Of a DNA stretch of 64,000 nucleotides, positions 1 through 8,484 are shown piece by piece; the first letter of the stretch is position 1, and every line of letters starts with the position of its first letter. The position numbers and the translations under genes are program-made. The notes under the pieces were generated by a model. It did not search any database. It worked only from the letters and a program-made list of their open reading frames with translations, and had not been told where the DNA came from. Origin of the DNA: Terrimonas pollutisoli (GTDB lineage: Bacteria > Bacteroidota > Bacteroidia > Chitinophagales > Chitinophagaceae); contig NZ_JARKNA010000002.1 of assembly GCF_029360765.1 (NCBI RefSeq), positions 56,803 through 120,802 of the forward strand, given 5' to 3'.

Positions 1-760
1 GTTGGTAATTTATTAATCATTTTTCTACTAAGGTTTAGTGGTGGTGTTGAGTAAGAAAAATTAAAATAAGCTTTTGACAACCTGCATTTCAAAATAGGAA
101 TCAATCAACATAGCAACTAAGCAATCTTTGAGATACCGGAAAAGATATTGGCTTTAGGTAGTTAGATTAAGCAGCTTTTAAAAGCAACATCGATTTGCAT
201 CACCTAAACCTTAGTAGAAAAAAAGTTACTTGAATGAATGGACCTTATTACCTTATTGGTCAAAGAAAGAGGTTGGCAATTTTGCGCAGTTTTTGAGAAA
301 TCGGATAAAAATAATGTACTAAGGTTGGTAATTTATTAATCATTTTTCTACTAAGGTTTAGTGGTGGTCTTGAGTAAGAAAAATTAAAATAAGCTTTTGA
401 CAACCTGCATTTCAAAATAGGAATCAATCAACATAGCAACTAAGCAATCTTTAAGATGTCGGAAAAGATATTGGCTTTAGGTATTTATATTAAGCAGCTT
501 TTTAAAAGCAACATCGATTTGCATCACCTAAACCTTAGTAGAAAAAAAGTTACTTGAATGAATGGACCTTATTACCTTATTGGTCGGGAAAAAAGGCTTG
601 CAATTTGCACAGTCCTGGAGAGGTTAAATTAGAATAATGTAATAAGGTCGGCGGTTTATGAATCATTTTTCTACTAAGGTTTAGTGGTGTTGCCGCAAGA
701 AAAAAATAAAATAAAGCCCTGGACAGCCGGCACTTCGAAATGTGAATCAATCAACATCCG
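1..760. repeat. 323-bp tandem repeat array with internal inverted repeats (2.4 copies, open at the window edge)
   Basis: Copies start at 1, 324 and 647, an exact 323-bp period; the third stops matching near 755. Copies 1 and 2 are nearly identical over the first ~280 bp and diverge over the last ~60 bp. Each full copy holds a perfect 19-bp inverted repeat, TTTTTCTACTAAGGTTTAG and its complement, at 20-38/204-222 and 343-361/528-546; copy 3 keeps only the left arm (666-684). A GGACC...GGTC stretch follows each right arm. I see no open reading frame of note. The array lies directly upstream of the GH32 gene and continues beyond the window start. It could be tandem copies of a MITE-like element, or repeated units of a structured RNA. 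Confidence 0.9.
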
Positions 761-865
761 GTGTTTAGATATTGCGGTCTTTAGATGGATATATGTATAA
801 CTGTAGTTGAGTTAAACAAAAGAATCATGAAAATTTTATCTTTTAATCCTATAAGCATAACCGGG

Positions 866-2383
866 ATGAAATCATTTCTGAAATACACTGCTCTCAGTTT
901 CGTACTTGCTTCCTGCAGCGCTGTAAAAAATGTACCCTACAGCGAATACCAGGAACAACACCGGCCACAAATTCATTTTTCGCCAAAATCAAAATGGATG
1001 AATGATCCCAATGGCATGGTGTATCATAATGGAGTGTATCATTTGTTTTACCAGCATTATCCCGACAGCACAATATGGGGACCCATGCACTGGGCACATG
1101 CTACGAGTAAGGATCTCGTTCATTGGCAGCAACAGCCGATAGCTTTATATCCTGATAGTTTGGGCTATATTTTTTCTGGAAGTGCCGTTATGGATGTCAA
1201 CAACACGTCTGGTTTTGGTAAAAATGGCAAGCCCCCGATGATCGCCATTTTCACCCATCATGATCCGAAAGGTGAAAAGAATGGCAGCATTGTTTTTCAA
1301 AACCAAAGTATCGCTTATAGTTTGGATGAAGGACAAACCTGGACCAAATATGCCGGCAATCCTGTTGTAAAAAATCCAGGTATCCGTGATTTCCGCGACC
1401 CTAAGGTGAGCTGGTACGAAGAAGGAAAAAAATGGATCATGACACTGGCTACACTTGATCATATCACCTTTTATTCATCCAAAGATTTAAAAAACTGGAC
1501 AAAGGAAAGTGAGTTTGGAAAAGAGTTTGGTGCACATGGTGGTGTATGGGAATGTCCTGATTTGTTTGCACTTGATTATAATGGAGAAAAAATTTGGGTA
1601 TTGCTGGTGAGCATTAACCCCGGTGGGCCCAATGGAGGATCTGCTACGCAGTATTTCACGGGCCGCTTTGATGGCAGCACGTTTACGCCTTTTCAAACTG
1701 ATACACGTTGGATCGATTACGGTACGGATAATTATGCCGGCATCACCTGGTCGAATACCGGCGATAGAAAAATTTTTATTGGCTGGATGAACAACTGGCA
1801 ATATGCCAATATCGTTCCCACGCAAACATGGCGCGGTGCGGCTACCATTGCCCGTGATTTACAGTTGGAAAAGATCGGTGACAAATATTTTGTCAGCTCC
1901 CGTCCCGTGAAAGAACTGGAAGTGATACAAACCAGCCCTGTGGTGTTGCAGAATATTGCTGCCACTAATTATGACCTGGTTGCTAAAACAGGTAAACCCA
2001 ACGGGCCTTATGAGTTATCGCTGACCTCGGATGCTATTAAATCATACAGCATTCAATTTTCCAATGAGGCTGGTGAAAAATTGATAGTAGGTTATGACAA
2101 GGCGGCCAACAACTATTTTATAGATCGTACACAATCGGGTATTATTTCTTTTGAAAAAGGATTTGCCGCCAAACATGTGGCGCCACGAATAGCGGCCGGT
2201 GATAAAACGGATCTCACGCTGTTATTGGACAATGCCTCTGTCGAATTGTTTGCCGATAAGGGTCTCACCGTGATGACGGATATATTTTTTCCCAACGCAC
2301 CCTACACAAGAATTCAAATTCAAAGCGATGGCCTGCTTGTGAAAGAACTGAAATATGTGCCATTAAAATCAATCTGGAAATAA
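866..2383 (+). CDS. Glycoside hydrolase family 32 lipoprotein (levanase / inulinase / sucrase type)
   Basis: Hydrolyses beta-fructosidic bonds of levan, inulin or sucrose. The GH32 triad is readable: WMNDPNG with nucleophile Asp47, the RDP motif near residue 178 as transition-state stabiliser, and ECPD with acid/base Glu229. The five-bladed propeller is followed by a C-terminal beta-sandwich ending in LLVKELKYVPL. I chose the ATG at 866 because it begins a lipoprotein signal (lysines, a short hydrophobic run and LASC, predicted Cys17), giving 505 aa, a normal GH32 length; in-frame ATGs at 785 and 827 would spoil the signal. Probably anchored in the envelope. One base separates it from the next gene, so they are likely co-transcribed. 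No SusC/SusD pair or fructokinase lies alongside. The family is certain; substrate preference cannot be read from sequence. Confidence 0.93.
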   Translation: MKSFLKYTALSFVLASCSAVKNVPYSEYQEQHRPQIHFSPKSKWMNDPNGMVYHNGVYHLFYQHYPDSTIWGPMHWAHATSKDLVHWQQQPIALYPDSLGYIFSGSAVMDVNNTSGFGKNGKPPMIAIFTHHDPKGEKNGSIVFQNQSIAYSLDEGQTWTKYAGNPVVKNPGIRDFRDPKVSWYEEGKKWIMTLATLDHITFYSSKDLKNWTKESEFGKEFGAHGGVWECPDLFALDYNGEKIWVLLVSINPGGPNGGSATQYFTGRFDGSTFTPFQTDTRWIDYGTDNYAGITWSNTGDRKIFIGWMNNWQYANIVPTQTWRGAATIARDLQLEKIGDKYFVSSRPVKELEVIQTSPVVLQNIAATNYDLVAKTGKPNGPYELSLTSDAIKSYSIQFSNEAGEKLIVGYDKAANNYFIDRTQSGIISFEKGFAAKHVAPRIAAGDKTDLTLLLDNASVELFADKGLTVMTDIFFPNAPYTRIQIQSDGLLVKELKYVPLKSIWK

Positions 2384-2384
2384 C

Positions 2385-2867
2385 ATGAAAAATATATTGA
2401 GCTTATTAATAGTGATCGGTTGTTCCATTACGAGTTGGACACAGGAACCCAGTAAAAGCATTCCGGCCTTCCAATTTACGACGCTGGATGGTGCGGTGTT
2501 CAGCCCAACTAATTTGACGGCGGGTAAAATGTCTTTCTTTGTTTTTGTGGACACTGATTGCGACCATTGCCAGCATGCTATGCAATACATCAACCAGCAT
2601 CACCAGGAATTTAAGAAAGCGGCGGTTTACCTGGTGTCGATGGCGAATCCGGCAAGGATCAATGAATTTATGAGCAAGTATGGAAAGAACCTGGTCAATC
2701 AAAAACATGTGGTGTTGCTCCAGGATACCCGCTATGATTTTATCAGTAAGTTCAAACCACAGAAATATCCCGGGATGTTTTTATACTCGGCGGATAAAAA
2801 ACTATTATTATACGGGGATGATGAAAAGAAGATAGACCAGTTTTCAAAAAGAATTAAGGTGGGGTGA
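2385..2867 (+). CDS. Secreted thioredoxin-fold protein (TlpA/redoxin-like)
   Basis: 160 aa with an N-terminal signal peptide (MKNILSLLIVIGCSITSWTQ). The body starts with IPAFQFTTLDG, the usual opening of AhpC/TlpA-type domains, and has a CDHC motif after FVFVDTD at about residues 55-60, the expected place for a redox CxxC. A later KYPGMFLYS holds the cis-Pro-like segment of the fold. It probably acts in the periplasm as a disulfide reductant or peroxide-related thioredoxin. The start codon follows the GH32 stop by one base, so translation is probably coupled, though why a fructanase should pair with a thioredoxin is unclear. Identification rests on fold motifs; the exact subfamily is open. 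Confidence 0.8.
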   Translation: MKNILSLLIVIGCSITSWTQEPSKSIPAFQFTTLDGAVFSPTNLTAGKMSFFVFVDTDCDHCQHAMQYINQHHQEFKKAAVYLVSMANPARINEFMSKYGKNLVNQKHVVLLQDTRYDFISKFKPQKYPGMFLYSADKKLLLYGDDEKKIDQFSKRIKVG

Positions 2868-2932
2868 GGACATATTCCTCTGTCAGCATTGCAGAAAAGG
2901 ACCGGGGGCTTATGTTCAGGTCTTTCCCTGTT

Positions 2933-3009
2933 CGTCGGGGTCGGCTTTGGTCAAACTACGGCACAACACTTACGTTGTTCGGACAGAAAAGGATGCCGGG
3001 AGGAAGAAA
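2933..3009 (+). repeat. Degenerate REP element with tail
   Basis: The bases at 2933-2961 align with the REP palindromes at 6092 and 14527 (common core CGGGGT-GGCTT-GG-CAAAC-CGG) with several substitutions. The following ~45 bp keep the same tail (CACTTA.GTTCG.A.AGA and GGAGGA.GAAAT). The palindrome is no longer perfect, so this is an old copy. It lies between two convergent genes. Confidence 0.6.
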
Positions 3010-3031
3010 TGCCGCATCGAAGTTGTCTCCT

Positions 3032-3355
3032 TCAATCGCAATAACGATCACCTAAAAAACAAGGCATTTGATCAAGGATAACGCTGACCCAAAACCAGGC
3101 AAGCAAGGTCAATATGACAATCCTTGCAAAAAGACTAAGCGTTAGCCTGGGTTTATTTCCTAAGCTAATCTTCCGCACTACAGGCAGCAGGGTGAAGATG
3201 AATAGTACCGGCAAAAGCCATAACAGTATAAACAACGGAAAGGGAAAATCTTCGTTGAACTCCCGCCGGTTGATCAGTTCCAGGGTTATGAATGGGAGCA
3301 CAAGAAAGAAGCTGATAAGTGCCGGTGCCCGAAACGTTGTGAAGATATTTTTCAT
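3032..3355 (-). CDS. Small membrane protein of unknown function
   Basis: 107 aa, dominated by three hydrophobic segments (about residues 12-27, 38-58 and 75-92) separated by a charged loop NRREFNEDF and a basic stretch NKPRLTL. No catalytic motif or known domain is apparent. It is convergent with the thioredoxin-fold gene and stands alone. Codon use and the clear alternation of membrane and basic segments support a real gene, but I cannot name a function. Confidence 0.6.
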   Translation of the reverse strand: MKNIFTTFRAPALISFFLVLPFITLELINRREFNEDFPFPLFILLWLLPVLFIFTLLPVVRKISLGNKPRLTLSLFARIVILTLLAWFWVSVILDQMPCFLGDRYCD

Positions 3356-3548
3356 AAACTACGTTTGTGTAGTTAGTAGAAATGTTGCTGCTGGATACGG
3401 GTTACGTGTACAAATATCCGAAGAAACTAATCCATGGAAAAACGAAATTCGGAATGCACCCGGAAATTCTATTGCCATTCATAACTACGGTTTTTCTTTC
3501 TTAACACGGGATACTCGTTGCATTGTAATGCTGACCTGTAAAAGAAAT

Positions 3549-4643
3549 TTACGACGCCTGTATGGGGGCTGGCTGCAGTGCCAGTTCCTCTTTTTTGACT
3601 GGCAGGTATTTCTTCAGGCTCATAAACGGCTTTTCTATAAATCGCCATAGCAGCCAGGCTACCAAAATAAGTATCACCAGGTTTTCTGCTACCAGGAAAA
3701 AGACCCGATAAGAATCCAGTGAAGCAGGCAGCCGGCTGTTGATCAACCAATCGAGCGGCTCTTTTGTATAGACTGGAACCAGGGGATGAAATAAATAAAG
3801 TCCGAAACTTATTTTGCCGACAAACGACAGTGCCTTGCTATTCAGCAGGAGCATTCGATTCGCTGTTCCCAGTTTGTCCCTGTACATCACGGCAGCTATC
3901 AGCCAGGCTGCCAGTACCGAAACCAATGTACGCTTCAATACAAACGGTATGCCCGTAACAATAAAGAGCAGCAAAATAATGATACTGGCAATACCGGCAG
4001 CTCTTATAAAGCGATAAGCCTTTTCCAGCATCAGCGGACGGTCATTAACTATCCATGCCAGCAGCGCACCCATACCAAGAGAATCGAAACAATCCGTGGT
4101 AAGAATAGTGCCAAACTCAGAGAAGCCTGTAAAAAAATGACTGACAATGCCGGCAACAATAAACAGGCTAAAAACATGCGGCAGGTAGCGACGGCTGCAG
4201 AGCAATATAACCCAGGGCCAGAGAAAATAGAACTGCTCCTGCACCGATATGGACCACAAATGTGCCGTTGCATGATCCCATTCCCCGATGGAATAAAAAT
4301 AAAAATTGGATGTAAACGTAAACAAATAAATAAAGCTGCTTTTATCGCCGCTGCCGGTCAGCAGCAGGAAAAGCAACGTTAGAAAATACAATGGGAAAAT
4401 GCGAAAGGCCCTGCTCAGGATAAAATTGCGGAATACAGTAAACTTACTGGCGCCGGAAGCTATATTCTTCTGCGCCCGAAGCAGGATGCCGGTTATTAAA
4501 AATCCGCTCAGTACAAAAAAGACATTTGCACCCAACGGGTACATCGAAAGAAAATCAGTAACGAGGCCCAATGGTGTGTGGTGCATCATCACGAGCAGAA
4601 TGGCAATAGCCCTGATACTGTCCAGTTGTTTGATCCGGTTCAT
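3549..4643 (-). CDS. Acyltransferase family 3 (integral membrane O-acyltransferase)
   Basis: 364 aa with about ten membrane segments. It opens with LDSIRAIAILLVMMHHTPLG, the signature of the Acyl_transf_3/OafA family with the conserved Arg and His near the first membrane helix, and later has VQEQFYFLWP and the SFGLYLFHP segment, both diagnostic of the family. Such enzymes O-acetylate exported polysaccharides, lipopolysaccharide or peptidoglycan. The ATG at 4643 is preferred over 4676 because MNRIKQLDSIR is the usual family start. No polysaccharide cluster adjoins it, so the acceptor is unknown. Confidence 0.92.
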   Translation of the reverse strand: MNRIKQLDSIRAIAILLVMMHHTPLGLVTDFLSMYPLGANVFFVLSGFLITGILLRAQKNIASGASKFTVFRNFILSRAFRIFPLYFLTLLFLLLTGSGDKSSFIYLFTFTSNFYFYSIGEWDHATAHLWSISVQEQFYFLWPWVILLCSRRYLPHVFSLFIVAGIVSHFFTGFSEFGTILTTDCFDSLGMGALLAWIVNDRPLMLEKAYRFIRAAGIASIIILLLFIVTGIPFVLKRTLVSVLAAWLIAAVMYRDKLGTANRMLLLNSKALSFVGKISFGLYLFHPLVPVYTKEPLDWLINSRLPASLDSYRVFFLVAENLVILILVAWLLWRFIEKPFMSLKKYLPVKKEELALQPAPIQAS

Positions 4644-5115
4644 ACCTAAAACTTTTAAACGATGAAAAATGTACAAGGCAAGCTATCATTATCATTGGCA
4701 AGGGATGCTGCGGCAAATAGAATCAGAAGGTATGCGGAATGAGGAAAGACCGGCGATTACAAATTTCCATTAAGGGAAATGCTGCCATTCAAACATAAGC
4801 AAAAAATGTGGTTTTAGTTAGGGTGAGAAATTTTGACGAAAAAAATACTTTGGATGAAACTCTCACGGCCTGCCCGATTGGCTGCCGTTTTTATTTAGCA
4901 GAATACCTCTCGTCAATTTAAATTTAGTGCATAAGTTTCCTTTTGCGGGTCCTTCGGGAAAGCAGGCGGCCGTTGTTGCGTGTTTGGCATGGGTGTGTGA
5001 ATGCAGGACACCAACAACCGAAATGAGGAGGCCATTCTCCGTTTATTACATTGATTGCTGTAACAAGTAAAGATTATACCATTTAGACAGTAATTTAATC
5101 TTATAGCTATGGTAT

Positions 5116-5172
5116 AATACCGACAGACATTGTGAACCACCAATAATATGATTCTAATGTCTCGTCGGTATT
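5116..5172. repeat. Long hairpin inserted next to a dispersed repeat
   Basis: Arms AATACCGACAGACATT (5116-5131) and AATGTCTCGTCGGTATT (5156-5172) pair over 16 bp with one bulge and a 24-bp loop. Comparison with the second dispersed-repeat copy at 7574-7600 (CAAGTAAAGATTAATGTCC) suggests that the ~100 bp from about 5075 to 5172 are inserted between the same flanking bases here. Confidence 0.7.
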
Positions 5173-5270
5173 AGTGTCCTATACCAGCTTTGTTGGTGAT
5201 TGGCCTCGCACAAGGCCTGGCGCAACACACAACAAAGGCGGTTTACAGGTTGGGAACACTGACACAGGCG
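5171..5270 (+). repeat. ~100-bp dispersed repeat, copy 1
   Basis: It starts at TTAGTGTCCTATACCAGC and ends near GACACAGGCG. It is about 88-92 percent identical by eye to copies at 7591 and 14617. Internal complementarity includes CTTTGTTG/CAACAAAG around a GGCC.GGCC stem, so the transcript would fold. A short frame through it is repeat-derived, not a gene. Confidence 0.9.
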
Positions 5271-5464
5271 AAAAAAGAATTAAGGCGGGGTGAGGATCGT
5301 CAAAGGACGAAGTATTTAACATTAGTAAGAACCTCTTTAGTTGCCGATAAAAAGAAACTTACTTTGGCAGGCGCTGACTGCCGTATTGAATGGACCATGT
5401 AGAAATAAAAGAAAGGAAAGTATACTTCTTGTATTTTCTTTCTTCAATAATAAAGAAACGGTCT

Positions 5465-5495
5465 CACCGGGGTTTGGCCCAAGCCAACCCCGGTG
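5465..5495 (-). repeat. REP palindrome, left of the RAYT gene
   Basis: This 31-bp near-perfect palindrome (CACCGGGGTTTGG centre CCAACCCCGGTG) is the reverse complement of the REP at 6092-6122 apart from the end bases. Read on the minus strand it is followed by a degraded version of the REP tail (GACC...TTA.T..GAAGA). Together the two copies bracket the transposase gene in inverted orientation with tails pointing outward. Confidence 0.85.
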
Positions 5496-5504
5496 TATAG
5501 GCCT

Positions 5505-6065
5505 CTACAACACTCTATAATCAAAAGGCTCAAAGTTTTTTACTATGCCTGTCTCATAAAAAGAAGCACTGCTATGCTCATATGCTGTGTAATCGTTAAC
5601 CAGCTTCCATTTGCCACTGACGGGGTTGTGATGTATGTAGTTTAGTTTCTGGTTAAAAAACTTTTGATTGTAAATGCCTTTGGCATCAAAGGAATCCGTA
5701 AATACTTTATGCAATTGTCCTTTCTTCTTTTCTCTTTCCGTTACACCATCGGACAGGTACTGTAAGATGGTTAACTCGTTTAAATGTGTTAGCCTCGTTA
5801 TTATTTCATAAGCGATAAACCGTTTGGCGTTTCCGATAATTTTGTTCAGGTCAAATCCGGCATTTGGGAAATAGAGTATCGTATGCACATGGTTTGGCAT
5901 GATTACATACGCTACCGTGCCATATCCTTGTTCCTTTAAATGGGCAAACCATTTATATACTGCATCATATCCGTTTGACTTGTCTATTAGCGGCAGCCAG
6001 TTATAACAGGTAAAGGTGCAGAAATACATTGTGGTGGTATCATCATGCTTCCATCGAATGGCCAT
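5505..6065 (-). CDS. REP-associated tyrosine transposase (RAYT, IS200-like Y1 fold)
   Basis: 186 aa single-domain Y1 transposase. The HUH metal-binding motif is in MPNHVHTIL (about residues 56-64), and the candidate catalytic tyrosine is in NYIHHNP near residue 145, in the form typical of RAYTs rather than of IS200/IS605 itself. RAYTs bind and process REP hairpins as single strands and are usually domesticated, one copy per genome. The gene is framed by REP palindromes at 5465-5495 and 6092-6122, and further REP copies lie at 2933 and 14527, which supports the assignment directly from this window. It lies between a dispersed repeat and the broken serine hydrolase it seems to have invaded. Confidence 0.92.
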   Translation of the reverse strand: MAIRWKHDDTTTMYFCTFTCYNWLPLIDKSNGYDAVYKWFAHLKEQGYGTVAYVIMPNHVHTILYFPNAGFDLNKIIGNAKRFIAYEIITRLTHLNELTILQYLSDGVTEREKKKGQLHKVFTDSFDAKGIYNQKFFNQKLNYIHHNPVSGKWKLVNDYTAYEHSSASFYETGIVKNFEPFDYRVL

Positions 6066-6091
6066 TATTAAAAGTACGAAGTATCCTTATT

Positions 6092-6170
6092 CGCCGGGGT
6101 TGGCTTGGGCCAAACCCCGGCGGGACCATTCACTTAGTTCGAAGAGAGGGAGACCCTGGAAGGACGGAAA
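6092..6170 (+). repeat. REP element with conserved tail, right of the RAYT gene
   Basis: A 31-bp palindrome (6092-6122, CGCCGGGGTTGGC... CCCCGGCG) is followed by a ~48-bp tail (CACTTAGTTCGAAGAGAG to GGAAGGACGGAAA) that recurs almost unchanged at 14557-14603. The insertion fuses to the 3' end of the broken serine hydrolase, so the palindrome and tail replaced its C-terminus. Confidence 0.9.
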
Positions 6171-6600
6171 TAAAATAATACTGATATTTTCATCCGGGAA
6201 ATAAAGAACCAGGCTTGTGAAATTAGTGATAGCGCCGCTGTGTGTTATGTATCTTTTGCCATAAAGCGAATCTATTGCCCAGCCAAAACCATAATTACCT
6301 TTATTTGGAGTAAATGCCTGTTCCCATGAACCGGGAGTCAGTATCTGCTGGTCTGGTATTGCTTTAATCCATTTATATAAATCTCCCGCAGTACTATAGA
6401 TGGCTCCTGCGGCATATAGAACTGTTGAATCCAGGTCAGCAGCTTTCGTGTATCTTCCTTTATAAAAAATACTATACCTGTTGCTTTGAATGGGCTTGAT
6501 AAATTCCGAAAGTCAAATCCGGAATGTATCATCTGTAAAGGATTAAAGATTGTGTTCTCCTGCTTCTGTTTTCTTTTACGGTTAAATAGCAAGGGGAAAT
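6165..6600 (-). pseudogene. Remnant of a beta-lactamase-family serine hydrolase
   Basis: Translating the minus strand in two frames gives a continuous family-typical protein: one frame reads NPLQMIHSGFDFRNLSSPFK then KATG, and a second continues YSIFYKGRYTKAADLDS, YAAGAIYSTAGDLYKWI, NYGFGWAIDSLYGK, RYITHSGAITNFTSLVLYF. That is the C-terminal half of a class C beta-lactamase-like serine hydrolase, including the HSG motif. The N-terminus with the SxxK serine is missing and a frameshift separates the halves (around 6485). The 3' end runs into the REP tail, so the gene is truncated at both ends and cannot be functional. The intact relative at 20496-21572 is clearly different in sequence. Confidence 0.85.
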
Positions 6601-6618
6601 GCGTAAATTCATTTTTGT

Positions 6619-7407
6619 ATGAGACGCCTGTTATACATACTATCATTCTTTGCTTTACCAGCTAGCTCTTTTTCCCAAGATCACCAGGAACTCAAGGCGA
6701 CGGTTGAAACAATGGCCAGTACCTTCAACTTCCAGGGCGACACATTAGCGGGTGCAACCTGCTTCCTGGTCAATAAAGACGGGCAACAATACTTTGTCAC
6801 TGCAGCACATCTTTTCAAATCATCTCATAAGTCTGGCGATACAGTTCTTGTCAGGATGCTTATTCAAAATGAATTGAAACCTTTCGATGCTACAGTTTAT
6901 TTCCATGCCAACAAAGATATTGATATCGCCGTTTTCAAATTGTCAGAGAAGGTAACGCAGTCTATCAAATTATTAGAGAACGTATCACAAGGTCATGGCA
7001 TTTCACTGGATACTACGCTTGTGGGTTTCGGTATGCCCGTTTTCTTTTATGGATTTCCCCTGACCAATATGGGAACAGAGGCCCTGGGAATAAAATTTCC
7101 GTTAGTAAAGAAGGCGATTGTATCGGGCGTGGTGAAGTACAACCGTGTCGAGGTGCTCGTTTTGGACGGGCATAATAACGTTGGCTTTTCGGGAGGGCCC
7201 GTAGTGGCGTATGACAGCAACCTAAAAAAGATGTGCACTATTGGTGTTGTATCCGGCTATTTCTCCGAAACGAAAAATGTAGAATATAAGGGGGACAAAT
7301 TATCATTTGACGAAAATTCCGGCATTTTGCTGTGTTACGGGCGGCAATATGTTGAAGAGATACTGGCAACAATTGAAAAGCCTTCGTCGATGAAAAGCAA
7401 AAAATGA
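6619..7407 (+). CDS. Secreted trypsin-like (S1 family) serine protease
   Basis: 262 aa with a cleavable signal peptide (MRRLLYILSFFALPASSFSQ). The chymotrypsin-fold triad is visible: His64 in VTAAHLF, Asp102 in DIDIAVFKL and Ser191 in GFSGGPVVA. The gap between Asp and Ser and the absence of PDZ domains fit a trypsin_2/HhoA-like single-domain protease that cleaves or senses envelope proteins. It stands alone between the broken hydrolase and a repeat-rich spacer, so its substrate is unknown. An alternative is a protease-like regulator, but all three catalytic residues are present. Confidence 0.88.
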   Translation: MRRLLYILSFFALPASSFSQDHQELKATVETMASTFNFQGDTLAGATCFLVNKDGQQYFVTAAHLFKSSHKSGDTVLVRMLIQNELKPFDATVYFHANKDIDIAVFKLSEKVTQSIKLLENVSQGHGISLDTTLVGFGMPVFFYGFPLTNMGTEALGIKFPLVKKAIVSGVVKYNRVEVLVLDGHNNVGFSGGPVVAYDSNLKKMCTIGVVSGYFSETKNVEYKGDKLSFDENSGILLCYGRQYVEEILATIEKPSSMKSKK

Positions 7408-7590
7408 TTTCGTTGATTTATCAATTGAAGTAGAGTGATGTTGATACCGCCAACATTTCCTCGCAATAACTTTATTGCACCCTTAAAGGAATAAAATAAA
7501 AGACATACTTCAAACAGGAACTATCAGCTAAATTGGCTACATAAATATACACCACGCATGGTATACGGCGATTGAAGTAGCAAGTAAAGA

Positions 7591-7690
7591 TTAATGTCCT
7601 ATACCAGCTTTGTTGGTGATTGGCCTCGCACAAAGCCCGGCGAAACACACAACAAAGGCGGTTTACAGTTTGGGAACACCAACGAAGGCT
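7591..7690 (+). repeat. ~100-bp dispersed repeat, copy 2
   Basis: It runs from TTAATGTCCTATACCAGC to AACGAAGGCT and matches copies 1 and 3 closely. Upstream, CAAGTAAAGATTA is shared with the flank of copy 1, so the repeated unit may extend about 17 bp further left in these two copies. Confidence 0.9.
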
Positions 7691-7898
7691 AAACACCAAC
7701 ACCGGTGGCGTTCGGTTTGTTGTTTTTGGGGAAGACCAACAAAGGCAACAAAATCTGTTATCTTATACAACATCTTTGTTACCATTGAATTTTCTCCAAT
7801 GGAAAGAACGACAAAATCAACTCCTAAAAATTGTTTGGGAGTAGCTTCTTCCTTTTTTATTATATTTCTCATATTCTTTAAAGTCTAAAGTTTACGTG

Positions 7899-8055
7899 TT
7901 ATAATTCAAGTTCCATTTGAATATTTGAACGTTCATAGGGAGTAGCCCGGCCTGCAATTTTTTTAAAGCCTAATTTGTAATAAAGATTGATGGCAGGCTT
8001 AAGAATAGTATTACTTTCCAGGTACAACCTTTTAGCATTTTCATCGAATATGGTT
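7899..8055 (-). pseudogene. 3' fragment of a GNAT-type acetyltransferase
   Basis: The minus strand encodes LYLESNTILKPAINLYYKLGFKK followed by ERSNIQMELEL and a TAA stop at 7899-7901. Leu-x-x-x-x-Ala-Ile-Asn-Leu-Tyr-x-x-x-Gly-Phe is the classic C-terminal motif B region of GNAT N-acetyltransferases. Only about 50 codons remain; an in-frame stop lies just upstream (near 8058) and no N-terminal acetyl-CoA loop can be found. It is a decayed gene end. Confidence 0.75.
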
Positions 8056-8484
8056 TAATGGTTATTGATTTTTAACCAGGAATCCCATCGAATAGAGGAA
8101 ACTTTGGTAAAAAAATTGAAGATGTGCAATCTGGTTTAATTTTAAACTAATAGTAAATACTTATAACTCAATTATTAAGTAAACGCCTCAATTCCACCGA
8201 TTTTACGATCTTTATCACAGCATTTGTTTTTAAATAGATTTTACTCCACTAAGGTTAAGGTAGTCCCTTCTTATTGACAGTGGCTTGATTCGTAGCACTA
8301 CTTATCAGAAAACTCCGTATGGAGAAACAGTATTTCTTATATACATGGTGAGGAATGGCTTTTATTAAATCGGTTTGAATTTTTTGCTTTATACGGTTGC
8401 CACCCGCATACATTCTTACCATTGTTTGAATCCGACCCCGTGTTTTGCCATATTTTCAGACCTGACTTTAATCAAGTAAAATAT

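Larger units (their letters stand above)
4644..5504. other. 861-bp gene-free stretch with hairpin and dispersed repeats
   Basis: No convincing coding sequence on either strand; the short frames present have no codon-use support and two run through repeats. It holds the hairpin at 5116-5172, a copy of the ~100-bp dispersed repeat (5171-5270) and a REP palindrome (5465-5495). The part from 4677 to 5050 shows no recognisable structure. Confidence 0.7.
7408..8484. other. 1.08-kb spacer with dispersed repeat and GNAT fragment
   Basis: It contains dispersed repeat copy 2 (7591-7690), a GACCAACAAAGGC echo at 7733-7748, the GNAT remnant at 7899-8055 and the leader of the histidine kinase. From 8060 to 8480 I see AT-rich sequence without a gene. 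Overlapping short frames at 7610-7888 and 7472-7702 pass through the repeat and are not convincing. Confidence 0.7.

Noticed and set aside
1..760. CRISPR array
   Set aside because: The unit is 323 bp with no short repeat/spacer pattern and no cas gene nearby.
3114..3650. 178-codon plus-strand frame
   Set aside because: It is the shadow of the membrane protein and acyltransferase genes on the other strand, which have better codon use and motifs.
4913..5143. Minus-strand frame of 76 codons
   Set aside because: Composition is not protein-like, no motif, and the frame ends in the hairpin insert region.
5190..5402. Open frame of 70 codons through dispersed repeat copy 1
   Set aside because: It is read out of the repeat; the same reading occurs at copies 2 and 3 (7610, 14636) but diverges right after the repeat, so it is not a conserved protein.
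7610..7888. Plus-strand frame of 92 codons
   Set aside because: Begins in the dispersed repeat and has no family features.
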